Assembly (NCBI GenBank): GCA_034359265.1
Contig: CP136891.1
Coordinates: forward strand, 80,990,001 to 81,054,000
Direction of reading: 5' to 3'
DNA length: 64,000 nucleotides
From: Canna indica
Lineage: Eukaryota > Streptophyta > Magnoliopsida > Zingiberales > Cannaceae
Of this stretch, positions 21,688 to 34,093 are shown in pieces (positions within the stretch are counted from its first letter, which is position 1; every line of letters begins with the position of its first letter). The notes beneath the pieces were generated by a model. That model was not told where the DNA came from, ran no database searches, and saw only the letters and a list, made by a program, of their open reading frames with translations. Made by a program: the position numbers and the translations under genes.

Positions 21688-24600
21688 ATGGATTTCCACA
21701 GCCTTCCCCGGAGAGAGCTCCAAGCCCTCTGCAAGAAGTATCGCATTCCCGCCAACATGACCAACGTCGCCATGGCTGATGCCCTCCACGCTCTCCACGC
21801 CGTAATGATCTCTCCCCCATTCCCTCATCGACCGTTGTTTCTCCTCTTTTATCTTCTTCCGCAGATTGTTTCTTGACTCGTGTTGCAATTCCTTCAGGCC
21901 GGGGGTTTTGAGGGCGTCCTAGAAGCGATGTCGTTTCCTTCCCCCTACAAAGCCGAGGTCGAGTCGCCGGCCATCCCTCGGACATCACGAAGGACCTCCA
22001 CTCGCCGCGCGGCGCCGTCCGCCTCCGTCGAGCCCCAGAAGCCGATTGGCAGTCCTCTGCCGCGTTCTCGACGCGTGACTGCAAAAGCGACCTCCGCGAT
22101 CAGGAGACTGGTCGACCAAGAAGCAGAAGATGAGGAGAACCAGAAGAATGAAGCCCCAGTGGACGCTACGCCTATGACCTCGGTTGCGCGCACCACCCCG
22201 AAGCCGCAACCGACCACGGCGGCGAGGAACACAAGAAGACGGGCGAGTGGAGATGAGGAGGGTTTTGCTGAAGAAGCCAAGACTCCGGATTCTCGAATTG
22301 GATGGAGAACGACGACTCGGAGGAAAACAGCTGAAACTCCGATCATGGTGGAAGAAGAACAGATGGAAGACACGGCTGCTCCTTCTAGGATTATGACTCG
22401 CAGTAGAACGAGGCAATCATCGAAGCCGATTATCGTCGAAGAAGCCAAGACTCCGGCTTCTCGAATTGGACGGAGAATGACAACTCGGAGGAAAGCAGCT
22501 GAATCTCCGGTCATGGTGGAAGAAGAACAGGTAGAAGACACAACTGCTCATTCGGGGATTGCCACTCGCAGTAGAACGAGGCAATCATCGAACTCAATTA
22601 TCGCGATTGACATCACATCGACCTCGAGGAGGAGCACAAGGGCGAGGGCTGTTGTGAGCAAGATGGAAGCTTTGGCCCAAGAAGAAGTAGAAATTAAAAA
22701 GGGGGGAATAGGTGAGCGCCACGAAGAAGTCTGTTCATATTCTTTCTTCTATAATTCCTTTTTTTTTCTTTCTTTGTTTCTAATTACATATCCCTTTGCA
22801 AATATAGGCACCGGAACTGAGAATTTCCTTACGAGAAACGATGATTCTGTGTTGATTTTGGAGGAAAACATGTCATATTTGGCAGTAGGGAATGTTTCGG
22901 ATCTCAAAGAGAGCGAAGGAAAACATGATCAAGCTACTTTCGGTAAAAAATCTGAACAAGACTGCAACACAGTGGCCGATGAGAAGACAGTTCAAACTCA
23001 GGATCGCCTTTCAACAGAAATGAAAGAAGATGAAGTGATCCAAAATGTGGAAGGATTTGATGATGCAAGTGAGAAGAAAACGTGGATTCGACGAGTAGAA
23101 AGGATGACAGGTGAAAAAGAATAAGTTGTTTATTACATTATTGCTTTTTTAATTACTTCTCTTGTACTTTAGTTCATAACTATTGAATTTTAGGTGTCGA
23201 AACTAAGTATTCTTGGCCAATTTCTGAAGAGAAGCTATTTGGTCTGGCTGCAGAGAATGTATCTGATGGATGTTCCATCAGAGAGACCGATGACAAAATT
23301 ATCCGCATTGGAAATTGTGAACAAGATGGCAAGGTTGTTATCGAGAAGATTAACACTCTCCAACTTCAGCCTGCTATAAACCATAGAGGAGATGGAATGG
23401 TGAGTCACATTGAAGGGTTCAATGGAGAAGGGTTATTAGAGGACGAGAGCAGCAGAGGAAAAGAGCCTAATGAAGCTGAAAATGTGATGTTATCTGGGCT
23501 AGAAGGATCACCCATCAAAGTTCCCAGTTTTACTTTGGAGAACCGAGAGGGCATGTCAGATTATCTGAATGAGCAAATTATGAAAGGAGATGAAAAGATG
23601 TGGCTGCAAAGTTTTCTCCCCGAATGTGAAATTTCTAGTGAAACCGATATTTATGGAATTCTTGATAATGAACATGAGCTTAAAGCTTTTGCAGTCCCTA
23701 CAAATGGATTTCCCAGTGTGTCTCCCAGCATACCTACTTTTAGTCTGTCTCCTGTGGTCCAGGGAAACACCAAGGAAGCTGGTGATGACAATATCATACC
23801 AGAGGTAGCAATGGAATTGGAAGACCTAAGCATCAATGAGGTAGCTGCTTCCTCCCCTCTCCAGCAGATTTCTTCCATTCCCTCTATTGATGTGTCTGTT
23901 GTTGAGGTCAAGGAAAACACCAAGGAATCCTGTAATGTGGATGAGAAAATTGAGGTAGCCATAGAATTGGAACCAATTCCTGCTATTGATGAGTCTGCTG
24001 AGCTTAAGCAAAACACCAATGAACATAGCAATGACAGTGAGAAACGAGAGGAAGCAATAGAATTAGAATGTAACTCAAACATTGTTGAGGATGCTGCATC
24101 TCCTTCTCTCATTGAGATTCATTTGGAGTCTGTTTGTACCATTAATGAGCTTGCTGAGGTCAAGGGAAATTCCAAGGAATCTGGTTATGTTAGTAAGGAA
24201 TCGGAGGAAACAATAGAATTGGAATCTGACATAATTGTTGATCCTGCTGCATTCTCTTCTGTGGAGCAGGTTGCTTTGCAGTCAATTCATTATGTTGATG
24301 CATCTGATGAGATCAAGGGACCTATTGTGAAAGCTAGTAATGGCAAAGAGATAGAGTTGGAATCCGGAACAAACATTGTTGAGGTCACTGCTTTCTCTTC
24401 TCTCCATAATACTCCTCTCGTTTCTTTTGAGGTTGAGGGAGACACAAAAGGAAAGACCAAAGAACTAAGTGATGGTATTAATAAGACTCTGGAGAAAGCA
24501 ATAGTATTGGAATCTGGAACAAACATTGTTGAGGTTTCTTCTTCCTCTTCTCTCCCGCAGACTTCTTTGGATGTATCTTTTCAGGTCAAGGGAGACATTA

Positions 24601-26440
24601 AAGAAAATACCATGGAACTCAGTAATTGCAATGAGACACTGGAGGAAGCAATAGATGAAGCAGAATCTGGCATGAACGCTGTTGAGGTTGCTTCTACCTC
24701 TCCTCTCTCGCAGCAATCTATTCCCACAGTTGATGTGTCAGTTGAGGTCAAGGGAGATGATGAGGAGTTCAGTGATGCCAACAAGACAACGGAGAAAGGA
24801 CTAGTATTGGAATCTGGAACAAACATCGTTGAGCTTTCTTCTTCCTCTTCCCTCTCTCAGACTCCTTTGAATGTTTCTTCTAAGGTCAAAGTAGATGAGA
24901 AAGAAAATACCACGGAACTCAGTTATTGTAATGAGTCAAAGGAGGAAAAAATAGATGAATCGGAATCTGGCATGAACATTGTCGAGGCTGCTTCTTCCTC
25001 TCCTCTCCAGCAGCAACCTATTCCCACAGTTGATGTATCAGTTGAGGTCAAGGGAGATGATGAGGAGTTCAGTGATGCCAACAAGACAGTAGAGAAAGCA
25101 GTAGTATTGGAATTTGGAACAAACATTGTTGAGCTTTCTTCTTCCTCTTCCCTCTCTCAGACTCCTTTGGATGTTTATTCTAAGGTCAAGGTAGATGAGA
25201 AAGAAAATACCACCAGACTCGGTTATTCTAATGAGTCAAAGGAGGAAGAAATAGATGAATCAGAATCTGGCATGAGCATTGTTGAGGCTGCTTCTTCCTC
25301 TCCTCTCCAGCATCAATCTGTTCCTACTGTTGATGTCTCAGTTGAGGTCAAGGGAGATGACAAGGAATTGAGTGATGGCTATGAAACAACAAAGGAAGCT
25401 GTAGTATTGGAATCTAGAACAAACATTGTTGAGTTTTCTTCTTTCTCTTCTCTCTCACATACTCCTTTGGAGGATGTTTCTTTTGAGGTCAAGGGAGACA
25501 TCAAAGAAAATTCAGTTGAACTCAATTATTACAATGAGACACTGGAGGAAGCAATACATGAATCACAATCTGTCAAGAACACAGTTGAGTCTGTTTCTTC
25601 CTTTCCTCTCCACCCGATACCTTTGCAATCAGTTCCTTCTATTGGTGCTTCCGTTGGGGTCAAGGGAGATAGGAAGGAATTCAATGATGGCAATGAGAAG
25701 CCAGAGGAGGCAACAGAATTAAAGTCTTGCCTAGATGTTGGTATGGTTGCTGCTTCCTCCACTCTCCAGCAGATCCCTTTGCAAACCATTCTTGCTATTG
25801 ATGTGTCTATTGAGGTCAAAGGGAACACCAACGAATCCAATGATGCTAATAAGATGCTGGGAGGAGCAATAGAAATGGAGTCTGACATAAAAACTGTTGA
25901 TGCTTCCTTTTCTCTCCAGCAGATTTCTCCCCGATCACTAGTGTTGCCGAGCACAAAAACTGTTGAAATGGAATCTGACATTACCATTGAGGCTGCAAAA
26001 TCTAGCACAAAAACAGTTGTGATTGCTGCTTCCTCTCCTGCCGAGCACATTTCTCTCCAATCACCAAGCTTGCAGAGCTCAAACACTGCTGAATTACTTG
26101 CTGAAATGTTAGCCAATGTCCGACTTGGAGGTCCAATAGGAGATTCTGGAGCAGCGTCGCATACCACGAAAAATATTGGAGTTCCCTGCAACGAAGTGAA
26201 AGTGACAACTGGGGCAGAGAAGCAGCATGCAGACCTTAATGATCTGAGCTTGAGAAAGCTGAAGGAGGTGCATAAAGACAATATAGTTGATATCAGCAAT
26301 AAGGTAAGGGTCAATATTTTTATATTGTCCATGTTTGATTAGTTGAAAAGAATTGGTTTGGACTTGAAATTGTGTTATGATGATTTGCTATTGTTGATCA
26401 GGTGGAAGGAAAGAGATTGTCCCCTTGCCAAGTTGAATGA
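21688..26440 (+). CDS. SAP-like motif protein with expanded acidic repeats, function unknown
   Basis: Exons: 21688-21801, 21898-22711, 22808-23110, 23194-26303, 26402-26440, with GT-AG borders and consistent phase, about 1,459 residues. Residues 1-38 contain LPRRELQALCKKYRIPANMT, a helix-turn pattern like SAP DNA-binding motifs and shared, as I recall, with plant proteins of unknown role. A second part is rich in basic RRxTTRRK and MTRSRTRQSS clusters, partly duplicated as a 56-residue repeat. The large exon 4 encodes serine- and acid-rich repeats, the strongest being 100-residue units. A conserved-looking end follows: ELLAEMLANVRLGG, then DLNDLSLRKLKEVHKDN. The start at 21688 is the first ATG; a GTG just before it was not used. 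Likely nuclear, from its basic clusters (inference). Intron 2 (22712-22807) is 96 bases with no in-frame stop. Confidence 0.85.
22270..22605 (+). repeat. Two 168-bp in-frame repeats in exon 2 of the SAP-like gene
   Basis: Units 22270-22437 and 22438-22605 match closely. Each encodes 56 residues beginning EEAKTP and containing RRK, VEEEQ and SRTRQSS. The whole-codon period preserves the frame. Confidence 0.9.
24432..25500 (+). repeat. 300-bp (100-residue) tandem repeats in exon 4 of the SAP-like gene
   Basis: A phrase encoding VDVSVEVKGDD occurs at 24732, 25032 and 25332, exactly 300 bases apart. A serine-rich ELSSSSSLSQTP phrase shows the same spacing, near 24832 and 25132, with a variant near 25432. 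A weaker unit precedes from about 24432. Shorter degenerate relatives (GTNIVE, SLQQ) extend through 23740-25900. Confidence 0.9.
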
Positions 26441-27962
26441 GAGCATTCGCTAGTGGGTTATGGTCATAGGGTGTCTAATAAGGAATTCCTTTGGTAGATA
26501 TAGAAAACATGGAAAAAGTCTTTTTTGTTTTCCAATTTTTTTCAATTCTGGCATTCATTTTGAGGACTTTTTATTTTTTGAAACAAAGCATATTGTATTC
26601 ATTCAAGAGTTGAGAATGAAAATACAAGAGGCTGCAAGAAGGCTACAATGTAGAATCTAATATGCAAGGGAGTGTAAAATATGATACACTGTGATTGCAG
26701 TCTCCAATTAGACTCCCTCGTACCATATAATCCAACTCTGGATCATGATTTTGCTATATGGTTTGGCCTTCAAATTGCTAAAACATGTTGAGGGTCAACT
26801 ATCCCACGGCTTATAATACAGAGAGAATTGAGTGGAATTGGTGAGTTATCAACTTTGAAGCGAGAAGGCTGATACATCACACAATCTCCATGTTTCGTCT
26901 ACTTGAATTCCCATCGCATTGAGTCTGTCCTTAGTCAAAAATCGTTCTTTGAAAGCGATCCAATTCATTGTTTTCTCAAGGATTTTCGAATTCCATAGGT
27001 AGTCAGATGTTGGATCTTTCACTCCATGGTAAGTTAGTAGTGATACAAGGATTTAGTGGAGAATATGATAGTGTGCAGTAATCATCCATTTAAGATCTTT
27101 ATCGTCAATTAATTTCTATATCCAGTGTCCAAGACGAGCCTTAATGTGTTCTCCTACGCTCGTTATTTCTAGACCACATTCTGATTTACTTTTTGTTAAT
27201 GTATTCCAAGCAACGAGACAAATTCTAGTTCCAATTGCGTTCATTTCAAGGACTTAGTTTATGCTGAGTAGATTCTATTTTGTAAATGCAAAAAATGCTA
27301 ATTCTGAATCCAGTGATTCTTTTTTGTTATATTTTACCCCGTTTCTGTTGGTATGGCATGTGTCTTCTATGCTATATACAATATACCAAGGGTCCATCTG
27401 AAAAATTGTTTTTAGTAAAAAGAAATGTTTTTTGAAGTTAGTATTAACAGAACTTTCGTCAGTCTTTCAATTGAAGGACTAAAATTTGAGGAGGAAATTC
27501 GATGAATGAGTTAGCAAAGTTGAGAATGAGTTGGCTGAATTCCGATCTAAGAATATTGGCAAATTCAAGGATCTATATGTTAATTAGTCCAAATTTTCTA
27601 CATATATCAGGAGCTTGGCCAGGCATTTTATCTAAATTGGGTTAATTTTAGCTTGGCCATGAAGTTGTTTGATTTTATCAGATTTAATCATCAATTTTTC
27701 AATAAATATCGACTTTACTCAAATCTTCATACAATGTTTAGAATTTATCTGGTTCTTTAAATTATATTATATTTTTTTAATCAAAAAATATTTATTATAT
27801 TTTAATATTATTACTACTATATTCTTTATTATCTACTAAAATGTTATTTTTATATTTTTTTCGATTTTTGAGCTATTATTATTATTAATAATAATAAGTC
27901 AAACATCAAAACAATTAATTACGTACCGCCAATAGAACTATTTCTATCTATCGATTGATATT
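26441..27962. other. Intergenic with probable LINE relic
   Basis: From about 26573, a T-run followed by 'gaaacaaagcatattg' and 'tattcattcaagag' resembles the 3' starts of the two LINE tails in the RSH gene, read on the minus strand. Similarity fades by about 27300. No intact frame exists. The rest is AT-rich DNA. Confidence 0.4.
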
Positions 27963-28786
27963 CTAAATAGCATCGTCCCGCAGCAGAAATGCCTCCATCT
28001 CTTCCACAGTGAAGACCCACTCGTCCTCAGGCCGCATCGGCGAGGCAAAGAGCTCCTCCGTCGTCGGTGATCGTGAGGCCGAGGTGATTTCTTCCGGAAA
28101 TGCCGCGGCCGTGTTCAGTGATGGTGGGCCCGAGGTGATGTCTTCCGACGAAGCCACGGCCGTGCTCGTGGTGAGAGTCTTCTCCGCCGAAGCTCCAACG
28201 AGAGATAACAAGATTTCTTGATCCGAACGTGCCCTCTTTGATGAGCACCACGCTGCTGCGACGTCGACGGGGAGAAGAGACCGGGCATCAGCTTGAGACT
28301 CTCTCTTTCTCTTCAGCGGTCCGCTGCCGGAGGCGGCGTTGCCGCGGGAAACCCTTTCGATGTGGCACACGACCAGCGCCTGGAACTCGCCGGCGGCGGA
28401 GGACATCTCGTACTCGTGCATTGTCCATCCCGAGTTCCTCCGCCGACCATCGTCGAACGAAAGGCTCTTCTTCCGCCCCAGTCCCACCACCGTCTCCGTG
28501 CCGCCCACAAAGGAGGTGATGAGCTCCTCCTTACCGCTGAGGGTCCAAGAACCAGAGCCGGCCCTTCTGTCAACCCTCGAGCCCGTGGGAACTTAATTTC
28601 CTCTTTCGGGTTGCAAAGAAGTAAGCTTCGCGCGCTGCTGTGGGCGCCGAGGAGATTCCACGGTTCCGTACTATAGACGTCGGCCTCGCCGATAAGGCAG
28701 CGCGGGAGGAGGTAGTGAGAGACGATTTGCTCGTCGGTCGGACTGAAGACCAGGTCAACAGGAAAAGCGTCATCTTCGGCTTCCAT
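27963..28786 (-). pseudogene. NAC-domain transcription factor gene with two frameshifts
   Basis: The minus strand starts at ATG 28786 with MEAEDDAFPVDLVFSPTDEQ and IVSHYLLPRC, then DVYSTEPWNLL, the first NAC subdomains. About 50 codons in, the frame shifts: AREAYFFATRKRK continues in a second frame, then GSRVDRRAGSGSW onward in a third. That third frame stays open to 27963, with GWTMHEYEM and FQALVVCHI (late NAC subdomains), KRKRE and an acidic tail ending near WVFTVEEMEAFLL. Both shifts lie near 28570-28640. NAC proteins are plant DNA-binding factors with C-terminal activation regions. No intron is visible, although NAC genes usually have some, so a retrocopy is possible. Because the rest is open, assembly error is an alternative to a true pseudogene. 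Confidence 0.8.
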
Positions 28787-28883
28787 CGAGAATTCTTGAA
28801 GACGAAGAGCAGAAGGACAAGAGAGAAGAGACGGAGAAGAATTCAAGCTTGAAGACGAAGAAAAATAAATAAGGGCTTCGAGG

Positions 28884-28892
28884 TATATATAT
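28884..28892 (-). promoter_or_regulatory. TATA-like box upstream of the NAC gene
   Basis: TATATATA on the minus strand lies about 100 bases before the NAC ATG, a normal distance for a plant promoter. Its presence argues mildly against a promoterless retrocopy. Confidence 0.4.
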
Positions 28893-29207
28893 AACCAAAG
28901 CATAAAATTATGAATAATTTGTAATAAGTGGAAAAGATTTTATTACCGTTGATAGCATCTGAAGGAAATATTAATGTATCTTTTAATTAGTTAAGATTAT
29001 TAACCCTCTCAGCAATCAAGTACATTTAATAAAACCCAGTACTAGGTTGAACTAGAGATAGATTCCCAGTGGTAATTAAGTTGTATTGTACAATAAATGT
29101 GAGTGGCTGAACCAAACAAATTAGTATACAAAATGAATTAATCATGGGAATCAGATATACGCAGGCCGGGTTAGGATTGGCTGCATGCTAATTAAGAAAA
29201 CACATAT

Positions 29208-29265
29208 ATGTTGATAGATTAACTACTGCATGCCAATTGCAATGAGGTAGTTAATCTATCAACAT
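29208..29265. repeat. Perfect 19-bp hairpin
   Basis: ATGTTGATAGATTAACTAC at 29208-29226 is the exact complement of 29247-29265, separated by a 20-base loop. It is not part of any element recognised here. It could be a small MITE relic, a small-RNA precursor stem or chance in AT-rich DNA. Confidence 0.8.
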
Positions 29266-31645
29266 GTGCAATTAATTAATGATTTGATTAGTTAATAAAA
29301 AGCCCAAGTATGATAAACAAATTAAAGTAGCAAGGAAAATTACGCTTCCAGTATTCCATATATATGTAAGGAAAAGTAACCTTAATTCCTCCATTACATG
29401 CAGCTTCATTGATTAGTGCGAGCGATCGAGCTGGTATATGTCAAATTTTTTGATATCATCAAGAACAGTGTATCCGAACCTTAATATATATTGGTTTGAA
29501 TCAGCTTTTAATCAATTAGAGAGAGTTGCTATATTCAATCCGACTGCTAAATCCTTATAATCTAAGCTAGCAATTGGGCTACAAACTAAGCTCAATTAAG
29601 CTCTAGGAGAATTCAATATATATGGACTTCAATTCAACCCCTAGAGCTTAATCACATCCTTAGGGATGATATTGTTGGACCTTCTACTATTCCAATAATT
29701 AATAGTTTGAGTTTTTTGTTATGGAAACAAAAAAGATAAGCGCTCGCCAACGGGGAGAATATGCATGTTGTATATATATATGCCAATTAATGTGCTTTAA
29801 TTTGTATAAACAAGGAAGATATTGTTAGTCAATCGTAAGTAGTACTGTTAGTGACAATATCTTGTATGTTGTCTAAAGTCAATGATTTAAATTCTAATAT
29901 GATTATTTATTGTGATTTTTTATTTTTGTTAAAAAATATATTATTAATCCTACTGAACGCACTTAACCTTGATGCAAGCACAAAGTAGGAGATTAAGGCC
30001 TCTTTGTGTTTAATTGACAGTCACGTACTTTTCATAATTAGCTTCTCACGATATATTTGATTGACCGTGAGTATTTTCCCTAAAGTACGTATACATCAAA
30101 TCAAATGACATCATCATTCATTTGTAATATATAATTTCAAACTGTAATATCGTACAATTAATTTTATATAATTAATATAATATTTTAATAGAAAAATGAG
30201 AAAGATGACAGCTTGATGCGCAACAATAGAGAACCAATGTGAAAATTAAAGTTGAGGACCTAAAAAATGTTAGATGAAAAAAGTCTTAAAAAATTCTTTT
30301 GGAACCAAATCAGATCATATATATTTCATGAGCTTATTTGACATACAATGACCATATCTATTAAATTATAAGGATACAAAGAATTCGGCCCAACACGTAA
30401 TATGGCTTGAACACAATGTATCGTTCGAGTTTTAAACTTAACCAGAAAAGGTGCAGCGCTATGCAACGGGATCCAAACACTTTTATAAAAAAAATTAATT
30501 AATAACAATATTGATGAAATTAATTATATATTAATATATAAAATGAATAAAGTATAATTATACATTAAGATATAAAAAGAAATATCATTTATTAATAAAG
30601 CTAAATATAATTACCAATATTACGACAGTAAATTTAAATTCAATCATAATAGCAAATTTTTAATATTTAGATATAATATTAATAAAAAAATATAATAAAG
30701 ATGAATACAATTTTAAAAAAATGAAATACAAAAGTAAAACAAAATCAAAAGAAAAAATATTAATGAGTGAAATAATTTATTTGCTAATTAAAAAAAATCA
30801 GAGACTACAACTACACCTTCCAATAAAATAAAAATATTATAAAATAATTTTTAATCAAAAAATATGAAATCAATTATATAGTAAAATATATAATGAATAA
30901 AATATAATTAAATATTAAAATATAAATATATGGTCACATATTAATAGAAATAATTTTTTTTACAATGATCAAATTTAAATTCAACAACAAAAGTAAATTT
31001 TAATATACACAATAAAAATTATCAAATATTTAATAAATGTATATATAATTTTTAATAAAAATACAATAATAAACACACATTTATAAAAAAAAACATTAAA
31101 CATAAACACTCAAAATAATATACTCGATAAATTAAAAAGGAACATAATTTAAGTGAATTACAATAATCATAAAGGTTAAAAAAAATAAAAGTATAAAAAT
31201 AAAAAGATAAAGTTTTTAAAATGACTAAGATATCTCACTCATCACATATATTTTGATTATATCATTAATCTCATTGTAATATCTAAAATGAAAGTAAACT
31301 TAAAAACTCAAACTAAATAATTTAATAAAAACATAAGATTCAAATTTAATTTAATGAACAAAATCACAAATAATATTTTCTTCATGTGCAATGAATAATA
31401 AAGAATAACAAAAATATAAATTTAGAAAGTAATAATATAGAAATTATAAAATATACAACAAAAATAAAAATTTAAAATATATAATTATACTTAATTTGTT
31501 TTAGATTTTTGAAATAATTATGAAAAATATAAAACATCAAACTAAATAATAAATTCTACTATTTTAAAAAAAAATTGGAACGAAATCAAATAATTAAGGG
31601 TAATAAAACTAATGTCTACATCTTTTAAAATAGTAAAATAAAAAT
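29266..31645. other. AT-rich intergenic DNA, nothing recognised
   Basis: No frame longer than about 60 codons is credible and no RNA gene is seen. Composition becomes strongly AT-biased from about 30480. Confidence 0.6.
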
Positions 31646-32640
31646 AGATAATATAAATAATAACTAATATAATATTAATCGAAATTCGAATCATATTTAC
31701 TAAAGAATATCCCGCCTTCTCAAATAATCAATATATCATTTATCTTATTAAAACATCCATTAGTTTTTTTGTATATATTTGGAATTTATAATTGTTTTGC
31801 TTTAAAATTTCAAACTCCTTTAAAAAATGTGAAAGCTTAAACTAATTTTAAAATTAGTAAAAAACATGATAATGAAATCAAGTTAATGAAAAAAATATCT
31901 CCTCAGTAAATAATATATAACTAAATAAAATATAAAATAATGATAGTAATAATAAATAATATACAATATACAATATAAAAGAAAAATGAAAGAAGAAAAT
32001 TTAAAAATATATAAGTATATATAATTAGCATATTTTAACGTTTGAATAAAATATGATACACCAACACAAAAGAAAAAAATTATTGAATAATTATAAAACT
32101 TGAATAGAATTAAGAAAAAAAAAGTAACATTTAGATAATATAAATAATAATTAATATAATATTAATCAAAATTTGGATCATATTTACTAAAGAATGTCCT
32201 GACTTCATGTATACTACTTGATTAACATATCATTTATCTTATTAACACATCAATTAGCTTTTTATATATATTTAAAATTTATAATTGCTTTGCTTCAAAT
32301 TTTTAAACTCCTCTCAAAAAATGTGAAAGCTTAAACTAATTTAGAAATCAGTAAAAAAACATGACATTGAAATTAAATTAATTAAAAATGATATGTCCTT
32401 AGTAAATAATATATGACCAAATAAAATTTAAAATAATGATAATAATAATAAATAATATACAATATACAATATATAAGAGAAATAAAAGAATAAAATTCTA
32501 AAATATATAAGTATATATAATTAGCATATTTTTAAAGTCTGAATTTCTGAAGAAGAAAAAAATATGATACACCGTTCCAAACTAAAAAAAATACTGAAAA
32601 ATTATAAAACTTGAATAAAATTAAAGAAAATAAAAGTAAA
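31646..32640. repeat. Diverged 486-bp tandem duplication in AT-rich DNA
   Basis: The segment from 'agataatataaata' at 31646 repeats from 32132. Shared landmarks include 'catatttactaaagaat', 'aatgtgaaagcttaaacta' and 'aatatacaatatacaatata'. The copies differ at many bases and small indels, so the event is old. Confidence 0.8.
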
Positions 32641-34044
32641 AAAATTAGATGTTTAATAAACTATAAGACACAATAAGACAATAGTAGTAATAATTAATAT
32701 AATAAATAAATATTGTATATAATATATTTAATATACGATTATATAATAAAATATACTACTAATATATAATTGGTTCAATCGGATTTGCTAAGAAAATATG
32801 AAATATAAACCAAATTGAAATTTTTTAACGAAAGGATTCGAGAATTTTTATTATAAAATATATCAAAAATTGACGAAGGATTTTCAGAGACCGACGCTAA
32901 TTTTGGCGCCTATTTCCCAATAACCGACCTATATTAAAAAATTTGGCATTTAATACCACATTGGAAGCGCAATTTTTTGGAGTTAATCACATCTTCATAA
33001 CTATAATACCATATGACATTAATTCATAAGTTAGATTTCAATAAAAATATGAAATCATTAATATATTTTTTCTCAATCAACAACGTTTAGTAATTCCACA
33101 TTGAACAATTTTAGTTCGAATGACTGTTAACAAATTTATAATATCGGTGCCTCTGCTTATGACATCAATTTTTAATGAATAAAAAAAGGAACACATGCGT
33201 CTCTATTTTTTGAATATATAATTTGATATTTTTCTTGATTCGAATAGATATTCAAATTTCAGATATATTTGAAATCTCATCTTTTATTTGAATTGAGATT
33301 TTAAAAAACTTGAATTAATTTAGAAATTTTAATTCAATTTGAGTAAAATTTATTTAAAATTTTATGAATTGGTTGGAATATTTATGTTTCTATGTATTAT
33401 ATATGCACATATTATAAAATTTATTTATTTAAATCGACTAAACTATATTCGTTTAAGATTTAAATTTTTTATTATAGAATGCAAAATTTATAAATTCCAA
33501 AATTAATGAAAAAATTATTAATCAAACTAAATTATGAAAAAATTAAATATTTGAATAATAATAATATAATAAAATATATTGGTATGATTTGAAGTATTGA
33601 CATTTTCTTTAAAAATGCATATATGAACTTGATTAAAAATTGAAAGAATTAAAAAAATAAATTTAGAAAAGATAATAATAAATATACTGAACCATAATAT
33701 GAATAATACTACCAAAATAAAAAATTAAATGAAAAAATTATTAGAAATAATAGATAGTTAATAATATTATAAATGTAGAAAATAAAATTTGAAGGAGAAA
33801 GTAAAAAAAATGAAAAAATAATAATAATATATAATGTGAAAATGTGTATATTCATATAATATATTTGATATAAAGAAAACTGTATAGTAAAAGATGTGAA
33901 AATTTTGGAACGATGAAATCATGAAATTATTTTAATTTGCTAACAAAAATTTAGGAAAATTTGAATCAATTTAGAAATTTGATTACATTCTAATCAAATC
34001 TAATTAAAATTAAGATTTAGATAACTTTATAGAGTATGTAGATG
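32641..34044. other. AT-rich intergenic DNA, nothing recognised
   Basis: Very low GC throughout, with no credible gene or transposon ends. Confidence 0.6.
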
Positions 34045-34093
34045 TATAATATAATATAATATAATATAATATAATATAATATAATATAATATA
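34045..34093. repeat. (ATAAT)n microsatellite
   Basis: About nine pentanucleotide units abut the left end of the probable LTR. Similar sequence (atataatata) continues on the far side at 36678. Confidence 0.9.

Noticed and set aside
23651..26332. Minus-strand frames of up to 267 codons opposite the SAP-like gene.
   Set aside because: They are antisense shadows of the repeat-rich exon 4 and carry no recognisable domain.
28787..28903. An in-frame upstream Met (28903) extending the NAC protein.
   Set aside because: It adds a hydrophobic, non-conserved stretch and starts upstream of the likely TATA box; ATG 28786 fits NAC proteins.
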